Positions 28,443 through 37,330 of a stretch of DNA of 64,000 nucleotides are shown here, in pieces (position 1 is the stretch's first letter; the number at the start of each line of letters is the position of its first letter). The notes below the pieces were generated by a model. The model had not been told where the DNA came from, searched no databases, and was given only the letters and a program-made list of their open reading frames with translations. The DNA lies in assembly GCF_000153225.1 (NCBI RefSeq), contig NZ_CH724148.1, positions 140,849 through 204,848 of the forward strand, read 5' to 3'. Made by a program: the position numbers and the translations under genes. This stretch comes from Polaribacter irgensii 23-P (GTDB lineage: Bacteria > Bacteroidota > Bacteroidia > Flavobacteriales > Flavobacteriaceae).

Positions 28443-29453
28443 TCACTTCTTTACCTCTTCAAGCACCACTCTTGTTGGTGTATCTTTTCCATTGACAATA
28501 CTTTTTATTCCTTTTGCCACCGCCTGTATCGTTTGTGTAATCACTGTCATATTTAAAGTTTCTGCAGCATCTGATACTTTGTGATAATCTGGATCTACAT
28601 CAATTGGGGTGGTAGAAAAAGTATGCGAAGGAACTCCTAATCTTGCCAATGAGGCATTGTCTGATCTAAAAAATAAATTGAAATTTCGATACGGATCTGG
28701 AAATAATTGATATCCAGTTCCCATTAAATTTTGTTGAATAATAGTTCCAAAATCAGATCTTTCGAAGCCTGTTAACCAGGCTGTATTTGGTCCAAAACTG
28801 GGTGTTTTTCCAATCATTTCTAAATTGATACCCGCGACAAACTTCTCAGCATCGATGCCTTTTCCAAAATATGTAGAACCGATTAAACCCATTTCTTCGG
28901 CAGTAAAAGCCACAAAAACAAGGGTTCTTTCACTGCCTATTTCCTGATAGTATTTTGCCAATGCCAATACACCCGCAACTCCAGAGGCATCGTCATTTGC
29001 ACCGTTGTAAATGCGGTCTCCCGCAACTTCCTGCTGCATCCCAAGGTGGTCATAATGTGCAGAAACAATTACATATTCTTCCTTTCTACTTTTCCCCTCC
29101 AACACCCCAATAATATTACAAGAGGTCACATCTTGCTGTGTTCTTTTATTTTTAAACGTGAAGGTTTGTCTGTAATTTTCTAAATCTGCAAATACTGACA
29201 ATCCAATTTTCTTAAATTCATTTTCTATGTACTTTGCCGCCTTTTCAATTCCAGCAGTTCCACTTGCTCTCCCTTCCATGGCATCGGAGGCCAGTGTATA
29301 CACATGCTTTCTAATAAGATTAGAATCGATGCGAACTTCTGAAGCTGCACTTGTTATTTCAACTGCATACTTTTCAGTGTGAATACTACTTTTTGAAGTC
29401 TTACAAGAGATAACCCCAAAAGACATTGCAAATAATACATACTTATAATTCAT
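28443..29453 (-). CDS. M28-family metallopeptidase, lipoprotein
   Basis: A 336-residue zinc peptidase. The N-terminus has a lipobox (VISC, about residue 17). The catalytic domain starts near residue 100 and shows the co-catalytic zinc ligands: VSAHYDHLGM (His, Asp), GANDDASGVAGVLALA (Asp), FVAFTAEEMGLIGS (Glu pair), and GINLEMIG later. A probable aminopeptidase acting in the periplasm or at the cell surface. It diverges from kdsA. Confidence 0.92.
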   Translation of the reverse strand: MNYKYVLFAMSFGVISCKTSKSSIHTEKYAVEITSAASEVRIDSNLIRKHVYTLASDAMEGRASGTAGIEKAAKYIENEFKKIGLSVFADLENYRQTFTFKNKRTQQDVTSCNIIGVLEGKSRKEEYVIVSAHYDHLGMQQEVAGDRIYNGANDDASGVAGVLALAKYYQEIGSERTLVFVAFTAEEMGLIGSTYFGKGIDAEKFVAGINLEMIGKTPSFGPNTAWLTGFERSDFGTIIQQNLMGTGYQLFPDPYRNFNLFFRSDNASLARLGVPSHTFSTTPIDVDPDYHKVSDAAETLNMTVITQTIQAVAKGIKSIVNGKDTPTRVVLEEVKK

Positions 29454-29594
29454 TCTAATATTTTTTCGATGTTGAAATATACCTATTAATTGAAGAAAAA
29501 ATAACTTTTACAGTACTTAAAAAGTTAAAATTCTTAAAATTCAACAATCTAAAGAATGTATAATTTTATGTATTTTTACCTAAAATTTTAACTA

Positions 29595-30425
29595 ATGATC
29601 TTATCTGAAATACCGAATATAAAACATACTAACGAGAATAACTTTTTTCTACTTGCAGGACCCTGTGCTATTGAAAGCGAAGAAATGGCAATGCGCATTG
29701 CCGAGAAAGTGGTTCACATTGCAGACAAGTTAAAAATTCCATATATCTTCAAAGGAAGTTTTAAAAAAGCAAATAGAAGTAGGATTGACAGTTTCACAGG
29801 AATTGGAGATGAAAAAGCATTGAAAATTTTGCGCAAAGTGTCTGAAACCTTCGGCGTACCGACAGTGACAGATATACATGAAGTTTCTGATGCTATAAAA
29901 GCAGCAGAATATGTAGATGTTTTGCAAATACCTGCTTTCTTGGTGCGTCAAACCGATTTGGTAGTTGCAGCTGCTAAGACAGGGAAAGTCGTCAACCTTA
30001 AAAAAGGACAATTTATGAGTCCTGATGCGATGAAGCACGCCGTACAAAAAGTAAAAGATGCCGGTTCTAACAAAGCGTGGATTACAGACAGAGGTACCAT
30101 GTTTGGTTACCAAGATATGATTGTAGATTTTAGGGGAATCCCTGAAATGCGCGCATTTGCTCCAACCATTTTAGATGTTACTCATTCCTTGCAGCAACCC
30201 AATCAAATTGCAGGAGTAACTGGTGGTAGACCAGAAATGATCGAGACGATTGCCAGAGCTGGAATTGTAAATAATGTAGATGGATTGTTTATAGAAACCC
30301 ATTTTGATCCCTCAAATGCAAAAAGTGATGGTGCAAATATGTTACACTTAGACAACCTCGAAGCACTCTTAACTAATTTAGTAGCCATTAGAAAAACAAT
30401 TAATAATTTTCACAAACACCTATAA
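29595..30425 (+). CDS. kdsA: 3-deoxy-8-phosphooctulonate synthase
   Basis: A 276-residue TIM-barrel enzyme that condenses arabinose-5-phosphate with phosphoenolpyruvate to give Kdo-8-phosphate for lipopolysaccharide. Family motifs: LLAGPCAIES, IFKGSFKKANRSR, TDIHE, LQIPAFLVRQTDLVVAAA, VNLKKGQFMSP, ITDRGTMFGYQ and IETHFDP. Length is normal. The -7 region TATTTTTA just upstream is a one-mismatch box. The following small membrane protein gene starts 178 bp further on. Confidence 0.96.
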   Translation: MILSEIPNIKHTNENNFFLLAGPCAIESEEMAMRIAEKVVHIADKLKIPYIFKGSFKKANRSRIDSFTGIGDEKALKILRKVSETFGVPTVTDIHEVSDAIKAAEYVDVLQIPAFLVRQTDLVVAAAKTGKVVNLKKGQFMSPDAMKHAVQKVKDAGSNKAWITDRGTMFGYQDMIVDFRGIPEMRAFAPTILDVTHSLQQPNQIAGVTGGRPEMIETIARAGIVNNVDGLFIETHFDPSNAKSDGANMLHLDNLEALLTNLVAIRKTINNFHKHL

Positions 30426-30602
30426 CTTTACAAATGAATGTCTTATATAAAATTTTAAAAGGACTTATTTTTTTTTAGTAAATTGAAATAAAAATAAACG
30501 TGTAGACATCAGAGCTAAAGTGCTAGTTTTCCAATTTTTATCTTTTGCAATTTCACCAAATTACTTCTCATTTTGTATCTTTACAAAAGAGAGTTACTAT
30601 TT

Positions 30603-31175
30603 ATGGTAAAAAAAACAGTTTTACATGATAATTTTGAAGTCAATTTCACTTTACGAGGATTTACGAGTGTTCTAATAGGTGGTTATTTCTTTCTACTTGG
30701 CTACATTTATAAGTACATTCTAGAGAGTTTTTTAATTGAAGGTCATTCCATAGCTTTTTTATCACCAGAAATTATCGAAATTATATTTATTGTTTTGGCT
30801 GCTACTTTTGTTTTGATCTCTTCGCTCGCTTTATTTATTAGCGGACTAAGAACAGCTCGAAGCTTTCAGCAACGTTTTTGGAACTCAAAAACAACAAAGT
30901 TCTTTATGAAATTCGCAATTGCTGTCGTTTTTGTGTTTGTACTATTAACAAAACTTATGACGTATGGCTTTATCGATTTATTAATGCCTGTTTTCTTGAT
31001 AATATATGCGTTGTTCTTATTTGTTATTAGAAACAAAGAGCGTAAAAACTTACTTTTTTTAAGCATTTTATCATTACTATTAGGCATTCTATGCTTTGTA
31101 ATTCCTAGCTATTGGAATACTACTTTTACTATTTTAGCCATCTCTCACGTAACCTACGGCGTAGTTGTTAGATAA
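30603..31175 (+). CDS. Small integral membrane protein of unknown function
   Basis: Chosen start MVKKTVLHDNFEVNFTLRGF (30603); an upstream ATG adds ten residues that overlap a likely -7 region (TATCTTTA at 30574). The 190-residue protein has five or so hydrophobic helices, including one near 25-45, a pair near 65-85 and three in the C-terminal half. I do not recognise the family. It stands alone between kdsA and a minus-strand pair. Confidence 0.6.
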   Translation: MVKKTVLHDNFEVNFTLRGFTSVLIGGYFFLLGYIYKYILESFLIEGHSIAFLSPEIIEIIFIVLAATFVLISSLALFISGLRTARSFQQRFWNSKTTKFFMKFAIAVVFVFVLLTKLMTYGFIDLLMPVFLIIYALFLFVIRNKERKNLLFLSILSLLLGILCFVIPSYWNTTFTILAISHVTYGVVVR

Positions 31176-31216
31176 TGCATAAAATAAAAATTAATACTTT
31201 TAATAAAAAATAAGAT

Positions 31217-31438
31217 TTAAAACTTTTTTCTAATCTCCCGAACCATTTCTTCGAGTCCATTAAGCTGCAACTCATACACCAACCCCATCTGCTTCCCTAA
31301 TTTTCCTGCAGGAAACCCTTTGGTTTTATACCACACAATATAATGCTCAGGTAAATCAATTAAAAAGGTTCCCTTATACTTTCCAAAAGGCATTTGCATT
31401 TTGGCTAAGTCTATTAAAAATTGTCTGTCTTCAGTCAT
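31217..31438 (-). CDS. DUF3820-family small protein
   Basis: A 73-residue protein with MPFGKYKGTFLIDLPEHYIV, then WYKTKGFPAGKLGKQMGLVY and ELQLNGLEEMVREI, the pattern of the DUF3820 family, predicted to be a small nucleic-acid- or nucleotide-binding fold related to exonuclease tails. It starts immediately next to the end of the dehydrogenase gene, so the two form one operon. Confidence 0.8.
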   Translation of the reverse strand: MTEDRQFLIDLAKMQMPFGKYKGTFLIDLPEHYIVWYKTKGFPAGKLGKQMGLVYELQLNGLEEMVREIRKKF

Positions 31439-32644
31439 TTATTCTTTGCCATCAATATATGCTTGCAAATATGAGAAACGTGTAGTTAGTTTTCCATTTG
31501 CTGTCATCTTTGCGCGCTGCAGTACTCCATCTTTATCATCATTGAAGAAAGCAGGAATTACATTTTCTAAAAACAAGGCTCCAAATCCTTCACTTGAATC
31601 CTTTGGCAATTCACAAGGCAAATTATCTACAGCCATTACAACAATTGCATTAGGAGCATTATAATCCACTTCAGACGCGGTATTTGGATCGTACCCATAT
31701 ATAGGATCTTCGATCGTAGACGCTCTTAAGGTAGAGGCTACTGGCCCATCTACATCACAAGAGATATCGGCTACAAATTTAATTTTAAAATATTTAGCTT
31801 TTGCCTCTTCTCGGGTAAAGAGATAGGGTGCGCTACTTCCGTAAAAATGCCCGGCAATAAAAAAATCTGTCACCTTTGCAAAACGAAAAAAGTCAGAAAC
31901 ATAATCTAATGGATGCGTGTAAAAATGTCTATTCGTGGTATTCTTATCCACTTTATGTTTGTTGTAATCTAACACATCCGCTAAACAATACACGGGTTCT
32001 TCAAAGAAGTTTTCGAGATATTCTTGCACCGAAACCCTTCTTATACGCATTGCATCTAACATCTCTTTTGCACCATACGCAACTCTTCCATTTCCAGTTA
32101 ATAAAATTTTATACTTCGGAATGTCTACTGCATTTAAAGCCGCTATTAATTCTACCTGCCCCACTAAAGTTTCTGCTTTGGGCAATGTGAAAGTAGCATT
32201 TTTCAATCCAATTGCTCTAAAGCCATTATAGGCTCCCACAATACCAGCATAGCGTCCAAAACCAATCAAACGATTGCCATTTTCTTTTGCGATTGTCTCA
32301 TGATCATACAATTCGATGTTTTTATCAAGAATCGCACGCATCAAATCACGGTTGTAGGGTTGCTTTTTAATTGTATGGCTAAAGAAAAAATATTTTTTAT
32401 TTGGAATCAGATCGGCTATCGGTACTTCTTTCACACCAAATAAAACATCACAACTTGCCATGTCTTGTGTTACTTCAAAACCGACTTCTTTGTATTGTTG
32501 GTCAGAAAACACCCGAATATTGGAACTTTCTACAAGAAACTCAGCAGACTTATATTCATCTTTGAATTCTTTTAATTTTTCAGGAGAAAAAACAACTCTT
32601 CTATCTGGTGGATTTTTTCGTTCTCTTATAATGCCAAACTTCAT
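31439..32644 (-). CDS. NAD(P)-dependent dehydrogenase, alanine/saccharopine dehydrogenase-like
   Basis: A 401-residue enzyme. The N-terminal part (MKFGIIRERKNPPDRRVVFS) and ELYDHETI plus the central Rossmann stretch ILLTGNGRVAYGAKEMLDAM match the alanine dehydrogenase / NAD-linked lysine-forming saccharopine dehydrogenase fold. ADISCDVDGPVASTLRAST is the typical C-terminal active-site region. Exact substrate cannot be told from sequence. It is transcribed away from ssrA, toward DUF3820. Confidence 0.78.
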   Translation of the reverse strand: MKFGIIRERKNPPDRRVVFSPEKLKEFKDEYKSAEFLVESSNIRVFSDQQYKEVGFEVTQDMASCDVLFGVKEVPIADLIPNKKYFFFSHTIKKQPYNRDLMRAILDKNIELYDHETIAKENGNRLIGFGRYAGIVGAYNGFRAIGLKNATFTLPKAETLVGQVELIAALNAVDIPKYKILLTGNGRVAYGAKEMLDAMRIRRVSVQEYLENFFEEPVYCLADVLDYNKHKVDKNTTNRHFYTHPLDYVSDFFRFAKVTDFFIAGHFYGSSAPYLFTREEAKAKYFKIKFVADISCDVDGPVASTLRASTIEDPIYGYDPNTASEVDYNAPNAIVVMAVDNLPCELPKDSSEGFGALFLENVIPAFFNDDKDGVLQRAKMTANGKLTTRFSYLQAYIDGKE

Positions 32645-32746
32645 GATCTTTGCGGTTATTAGTTCCTAAAAAATAGTGTGAAATACGGAAATAAATATTT
32701 GTTCGAAGATATTGGAATTAATACGGATAACCAACTGTATTTTTTA

Positions 32747-32754
32747 TACTTTTG
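32747..32754 (+). promoter_or_regulatory. -7 promoter box (TACTTTTG) for ssrA
   Basis: Exact TAnnTTTG match 42 nt upstream of the mature tmRNA 5' end, consistent with a short processed leader. Confidence 0.6.
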
Positions 32755-32796
32755 TATTGAGCATTTCTAAAGATAGAAATAGTTCATTGACATTTT

Positions 32797-33187
32797 GGGG
32801 ACGACTGGTTTTGACAGCAAGGACAGTAGATTGGTAAGCATATCGAGTTATGAAATAATACTCGTAAAACCTAATTTCAACTTTTTAAACGGCGAAGATA
32901 ACTACGCTTTAGCTGCATAATCCGAATTATAGTAGGATTGGCCTCGGCACACTAGGTGTGCAAGCTTTATGTCCACGAACAGCCTTGATTTGCGGCGTTT
33001 CACTTTTGGATATCGTAAAAGTAAATATAGAAAGCCTGATATTTCGACAGGTTTTTGAAACTAAAGAAGTTAAGCTAAAATTGGATTGTTCTTAATCAGC
33101 TTTTAGTCGAAAACTAAGAAAGAAATAAATATGTAGAAAGCTTTTTGACTGCTTGTTTGGACCCGAGTTCGATTCTCGGCGTCTCCA
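32797..33187 (+). ncRNA. ssrA: Transfer-messenger RNA (tmRNA)
   Basis: tmRNA rescues stalled ribosomes. The 5' arm GGGGACG pairs with the 3' arm CGTCTCC (33180-33186), keeping the G-U at the third pair needed by alanyl-tRNA synthetase, with discriminator A at 33187. The TTCGATTC T-arm loop (33169-33176) is clear. The tag frame GGC-GAA-GAT-AAC-TAC-GCT-TTA-GCT-GCA-TAA at 32891-32920 encodes GEDNYALAA, the degradation tag. After the discriminator the DNA reads CTA, so CCA is not encoded and must be added. Total about 390 nt, normal size. Confidence 0.97.
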
Positions 33188-33190
33188 CTA
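33171..33190 (+). repeat. Proximal attachment-site repeat inside the tmRNA 3' end
   Basis: GATTCTCGGCGTCTCCACTA; 16 of 20 positions match 38822-38841. Insertion here leaves the tmRNA intact. Confidence 0.6.
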
Positions 33191-33199
33191 TTAATTATT

Positions 33200-33246
33200 A
33201 ACACCTCAACGTTTATATAAGTTTAAACGAAGAGGTGTTTTTATTT
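33200..33246 (+). terminator. Terminator downstream of tmRNA
   Basis: The arms AACACCTC (33200-33207) and GAGGTGTT (33232-33239) enclose an inner CGTTTA/TAAACG stem and are followed by TTTATTTT. Because it lies within the island it was probably brought in by it. Confidence 0.85.
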
Positions 33247-33268
33247 TCCCCACATATTCCCCATAATA

Positions 33269-34360
33269 TTATTTAACTAAATCAATTTGTGGTATTTCAT
33301 CTAGTTCATCAAAAGGATTAACTTTTTCCCTTACTTGTTTATTTTTCTGAAAAACTCTACTTATGTTATATAAAATATCGTAATAATTTTTAGAACCTTT
33401 ATAATGGAGCACTCTTATTGACTTACATTTATTATTCTCAAAAATCTCCCTTAACAAAACTTTATCTGACAATGAGCAAGAATGACCATAAATAACAACT
33501 TGAAAATCCTTTGACCGCGATAAAAACACTAGTAGTTTCTTATAATTGTCGTTATTCTGATAATTATATGTTTTTATATGTTTTAATAATACATTTCTCC
33601 CATCATTTTTTAAATTATTAAAATCTTCGTTATCCTCGTCACCATAACCGAATATCACATCTTCTTTATTATTTATATTTCCGTGAATAGAGATAACCTT
33701 TGAATTTTTAAATTCAGTTTTACTAATAATTTCGTTTAAAAAATTTGTGTAGTTAAAATTAATAAAACAGATATTATCTAAACGTACCTCTTTTTTTGTC
33801 GAGCTATTATTAACTCCGTTAGCTCTAGTTTCCTTTAATAAAATATCACTAAAATCATTCGGTCCGAATCTATGAACGGCACTAGTAACTAAATTAAGGT
33901 CTGATAAATATTTTAATAACTCATCCCTTATGAACTCTAGCTGACTATTTAATAATGGAATATTCTGATTATCCTTTTTACTTATACTTAATAGACTTTT
34001 ATAATATATCACCTCAATATCTCCCCAATTATCATTTTCTGTGTTAAATAATTCTTCAATAAATGGTGATATGAACCTATACATAACAATATCTTTTTCA
34101 AAAAAAAGACGAACATCTTTTATGGTTTTAATCTTATCAATAGCAGAGAGAAAATTCTCTTTTCCCACAAATCTTATAAAATGAAATGTAAATATTGGAT
34201 TTTTTGCCTCATAAAACTTATTGGGTTGATGATTCTCTTCGTTACATACTTTTGTAATTTCTTTTTTTAATAGAAAAAACAAAAACTCTCTGTAACTGCT
34301 AGGGCAACCAATTGATTTATCAAATCCATTTCCTATAATCACTATCTGATCTAAAGCCAT
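33269..34360 (-). CDS. AbiH-family abortive-infection protein
   Basis: A 363-residue protein with the hallmarks of AbiH (bacteriophage abortive infection): IIGNGFDKSIGCPSSYREF at residues 8-26, FNYT at 202-205, IHGNINN around 225-231, FGYGDEDNEDF at 237-247 and YGHSCSLSDK at 291-300. AbiH from Lactococcus stops phage growth by an unknown mechanism; the family has a Rossmann-like SIR2-related look to its motifs. It is the last gene of the island, next to tmRNA. TAGATTTA just upstream of its start is a one-mismatch -7 box, so it may have its own promoter. Confidence 0.85.
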   Translation of the reverse strand: MALDQIVIIGNGFDKSIGCPSSYREFLFFLLKKEITKVCNEENHQPNKFYEAKNPIFTFHFIRFVGKENFLSAIDKIKTIKDVRLFFEKDIVMYRFISPFIEELFNTENDNWGDIEVIYYKSLLSISKKDNQNIPLLNSQLEFIRDELLKYLSDLNLVTSAVHRFGPNDFSDILLKETRANGVNNSSTKKEVRLDNICFINFNYTNFLNEIISKTEFKNSKVISIHGNINNKEDVIFGYGDEDNEDFNNLKNDGRNVLLKHIKTYNYQNNDNYKKLLVFLSRSKDFQVVIYGHSCSLSDKVLLREIFENNKCKSIRVLHYKGSKNYYDILYNISRVFQKNKQVREKVNPFDELDEIPQIDLVK

Positions 34361-34417
34361 ATTTAAAATTTTATAAATCTATTCTTTAATTGATTTGGAT
34401 GCATCTCAATCAAATAT

Positions 34418-34446
34418 AAAAAAACCCTCTTGATTAAAACAGAAGG
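34418..34446 (-). terminator. Possible minus-strand terminator upstream of abiH
   Basis: On the minus strand CCTTCT (34446-34441) can pair with AGAGGG (34430-34425, one G-U) and is followed by seven T. It would separate the gene at 34865-35434 from abiH. Confidence 0.45.
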
Positions 34447-34864
34447 AACCCACTAATTCAACTGGTGATTTTTAAATAAAAAGAATCCGTTTTTTCTATT
34501 TAGAATATCAATAACCAAATACTTACCCCCCTATTGTTCGTTTTTCTATTGTATATTTCCCTAACTTAAAGGCGATGTACACTGATATATTACTCTATGG
34601 ATTTATCCCACTACCTACCCATAACTAAGTATATATCTATAAAAATTTATTTATTTCTGTATATATTTATTTAATATTTAATATAATAATATGTTGAAAT
34701 AATTTTCATAAGGGAAAGAAATAATTTTCATAAGTATAAAGAATAAGATTAGGATTTATTTATATCCCTTTATCTTATAGCAGGGGGTCTTTTATACATT
34801 CGTCTAAATATATTTTAAATCTTAAACATATATCTTGTTTATCAAAATCATATTTATCATACAT
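34447..34864. other. 420-bp island spacer with no gene seen
   Basis: Strongly A+T-rich, with no protein-like frame and no match to the island ends. An origin or satellite packaging signal could lie here, but nothing visible supports that. Confidence 0.4.
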
Positions 34865-35434
34865 CTATTGATTGAAATGTTCGTTAACAAAAAACGTTTT
34901 CTCTAAACTTGAGTATCGGCCATAAGGCAGTAATTGAGTGTATTCTTTTTCAATAATTTTAATACTCTTTTTCGCAAATTTATTTACAAGTTCTAAAGGA
35001 GAAAGTTTAATTTTAACTTTATTACATTTAGATAGAAAGACTTCATCCACTCTCAAATACCTTATTGTTTCGTTTTCGATAACTCTATATATAAAACCTA
35101 AATCAATCAATCTTTTTAAATAGTTTTGTAAATTCCTTTTTAAAGACAAATCTTCCCTTTTCTTTTCCTTTACTATTTTAGCCTTTTTAACAAACGTTAA
35201 GGGTAAATTATCATAAAAGAGAGTATTACCCATCAACGTATATACCGAACCTTTAAACGTTTTATTTATTAGATTTTTATTCAAATACAACTTAACTATT
35301 AATGTTAGTATAAAATAGTGTTTCCCTTTCAGCTCCTTTGATCTTTCAAGATTAAACTGTTTAGCCTTAAAAAATTCAATAATTACCCATTGATTTATGG
35401 TAAGAACATATTGAAAATTATCGTTTTTTTTCAT
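34865..35434 (-). CDS. Island protein of unknown function, possible winged-helix
   Basis: The start at 35434 (MKKNDNFQYVLTINQWVIIE) is preferred; an upstream ATG at 35473 adds 13 residues close to a terminator. The 189-residue basic protein has LSLKRNLQNYLKRLIDLGFI followed by beta-turn YRVIENETIRYLRV, a layout like a winged-helix DNA-binding or replication-initiator domain. No catalytic motif. Its position in a recombinase/excisionase island suggests regulation or replication, by inference only. Confidence 0.5.
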   Translation of the reverse strand: MKKNDNFQYVLTINQWVIIEFFKAKQFNLERSKELKGKHYFILTLIVKLYLNKNLINKTFKGSVYTLMGNTLFYDNLPLTFVKKAKIVKEKKREDLSLKRNLQNYLKRLIDLGFIYRVIENETIRYLRVDEVFLSKCNKVKIKLSPLELVNKFAKKSIKIIEKEYTQLLPYGRYSSLEKTFFVNEHFNQ

Positions 35435-35484
35435 TATATTTATTATGTATTTACTGCCCGTGAATACAAACATTTGAACAACTT

Positions 35485-35514
35485 AAAAAGGAACTCTTAA
35501 CAGCTCCTTTTTTT
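35485..35514 (-). terminator. Hairpin terminator of the excisionase operon
   Basis: AAAAAGGAaCT (35485-35495) pairs with AGcTCCTTTTT (35502-35512); the mismatch on plus becomes a G-U pair on the minus strand, with a T run after it. It follows the 35624-36270 pair. Confidence 0.5.
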
Positions 35515-35623
35515 ATTATATGTAGAGTTTATGTTGTTTTACGATTAACTCAATCAACGCCTTTTTAAAAGGGTGAAAATCTCTAAATAGGTCGATTACA
35601 ACAGTTTCTGAATTTTTAAAAAA

Positions 35624-35983
35624 CTATAATATTATAAAGTGTTTCGGATTTTCCCAGTCTTTCCCCTTATTGTTTTTTACATTTAAAATAATTGGTTCTG
35701 ATACATTTCCCTCAAATACATATTTTATTGAAGTCCTTGCCAATCCAGTTTTAAAACACCTACTCCAATTAGTATTATTTCTAAAATATAGCCAGTAATC
35801 AAAGTGCCTACTTCTATCATGAAAACCATTATCCTTTTCAATTTTAATCTGGCTCTTTAAAACCCTGTCAATTAAAGAATTATTTTTTATAACAAAAACA
35901 TATTCCCTCTTTATATCTGTATTATTACAAGAGGAATCTATATTGTAAATAGCTCTTACATACTTCTTGTTGCCCGTTCTCAT
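35624..35983 (-). CDS. Island protein of unknown function
   Basis: A 119-residue, Lys/Asn-rich protein starting MRTGNKKYVRAIYNIDSSCN. Beta-rich, with two Trp-containing segments (FDYWLYFRNNTNWSRCFKTG). No family recognised. It begins 5 bp after the excisionase-like gene stops, so the two are co-transcribed. Confidence 0.5.
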   Translation of the reverse strand: MRTGNKKYVRAIYNIDSSCNNTDIKREYVFVIKNNSLIDRVLKSQIKIEKDNGFHDRSRHFDYWLYFRNNTNWSRCFKTGLARTSIKYVFEGNVSEPIILNVKNNKGKDWENPKHFIIL

Positions 35984-35988
35984 AACTC

Positions 35989-36270
35989 TTAACGATTAGA
36001 GTTAAACAAAGTACTTTCTATTTCTTTACGACTAAAGTAAGTGCGATTACCTACTTTATACATTTTTAAAATGTCAGTATTTGCCCATTCATGAATAGTA
36101 GTGAGGCTAATTTTTAAAAGTTTAGCCGTCTCCATTCTCGTTAAAAAGTCCTCGGGTTCCTTCGGTGTTAAATCTTTTTTTAATTCGTTTAACTGACTTC
36201 TAACACCATTTAAAATGGTTTCTGTTAATTTTTCAGGTGTTACCCCATTTACTAAAATTGCATCTGTCAT
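35989..36270 (-). CDS. Excisionase-like helix-turn-helix protein
   Basis: A 93-residue protein. Residues 45-90 form a MerR/excisionase-type HTH (TRMETAKLLKISLTTIHEWA, then TDILKMYKVGNRTYFSRKEI), the pattern of helix_turn_helix_17 proteins that accompany Bacteroidota integrases. It could direct excision or control the island promoters. Upstream GATATTTG is a one-mismatch -7 box. Confidence 0.75.
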   Translation of the reverse strand: MTDAILVNGVTPEKLTETILNGVRSQLNELKKDLTPKEPEDFLTRMETAKLLKISLTTIHEWANTDILKMYKVGNRTYFSRKEIESTLFNSNR

Positions 36271-36438
36271 AACTTATGTTTTATTGTTATTGTTAATGCA
36301 AATATCTAACCTCATCTTAGGCTATATAGAAGGATATTAGGGGTATCTATCCCCCTTGAAATTCGTATCAGTATTTTTTAAACTGATCGTCATAGTAATT
36401 TGTAAAATTATCATTGTTCAATTTTAGGTTTTTAGCAT

Positions 36439-36954
36439 TTAACTCAAAAATATTAAATAGTTTTTATTCCAATATTCACGAGCAAAGTCTGTTTGTGTAC
36501 TTTTAATTTTATATGGTGTTTCTTTATCTATCTTTTTATACCACATTTCTGTAAATACAAATATTAATGCAGTTGTCTGATTATCTTCAACCATTAGCCA
36601 TTCCTCAACCAAATAATTAAAAAATCTCTCACTGGGTGCATCTTTAAAAATAAGATCGTTAAAAGTGTTGGTTTGTTTTACTGACAGAAAAATAATTTTA
36701 TTTTGTATTAATTCTTTAAAATCAACTAACCCATTATAACTAAAACCATACTGAAAAAGATTATTTTTCCAATGCTCAATATCTCGCATTTTCGGCTGCT
36801 CATGATTATGATTTGCAACCAATAATTGATCTATGGAGTTAAACATTTTAAATAGCATTTTATCTAATTGAGTATCTAACTCTTTTAACCTAATTAAATC
36901 AATCGAATTTATTCTTTCTGGTATTTCACAAATGGAATTTAAATCCTTTAACAA
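36439..36954 (-). CDS. Island protein of unknown function
   Basis: A 171-residue, mainly helical protein (MLKDLNSICEIPERINSIDL; later QYGFSYNGLVDFKELIQNKI and FFNYLVEEWLMVEDNQTTAL). No signal peptide or membrane segment. I recognise no family. It ends 169 bp before the excisionase-like gene. Confidence 0.55.
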   Translation of the reverse strand: MLKDLNSICEIPERINSIDLIRLKELDTQLDKMLFKMFNSIDQLLVANHNHEQPKMRDIEHWKNNLFQYGFSYNGLVDFKELIQNKIIFLSVKQTNTFNDLIFKDAPSERFFNYLVEEWLMVEDNQTTALIFVFTEMWYKKIDKETPYKIKSTQTDFAREYWNKNYLIFLS

Positions 36955-37074
36955 CTAACTGAAACTTGGTTTTTCTACTCCCTTACTCATTTTAAACAAC
37001 TTTTGCCCGTTAATAAACTTTTTAACCTAATTCGAATTAAGATAGCGCGATGTAACACACTTAAAAATTATAAA

Positions 37075-37272
37075 TTAATAGGCCCTGAAATATCCTGTTT
37101 TACCGAAAAGTACGGCATAGCTAAGTGCAGTAATTATCATTGATATAATTAAAGTCCATGCAATAAATTGAGTGTTTTTCTTTATTGATGTAATATTGGT
37201 ATTATCTTCTTTTGCCAATTCTAGTAATTGTGCGATGTTCTCTTCTTGACTTAGGTTTGTTTTTGTTTCCAT
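37075..37272 (-). CDS. Small single-span membrane protein of the island
   Basis: 65 residues: an acidic N-terminal half (QEENIAQLLELAKED) and a hydrophobic helix (FIAWTLIISMIITALSYAVL) near the C-terminus. It starts 58 bp after the recombinase gene stops. Function unknown. Confidence 0.5.
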   Translation of the reverse strand: METKTNLSQEENIAQLLELAKEDNTNITSIKKNTQFIAWTLIISMIITALSYAVLFGKTGYFRAY

Positions 37273-37330
37273 GGGGATTGGTTTAGTATCTCAAAGTAAT
37301 TGTTTTCGATAAAATTATTCATTTTACGTT

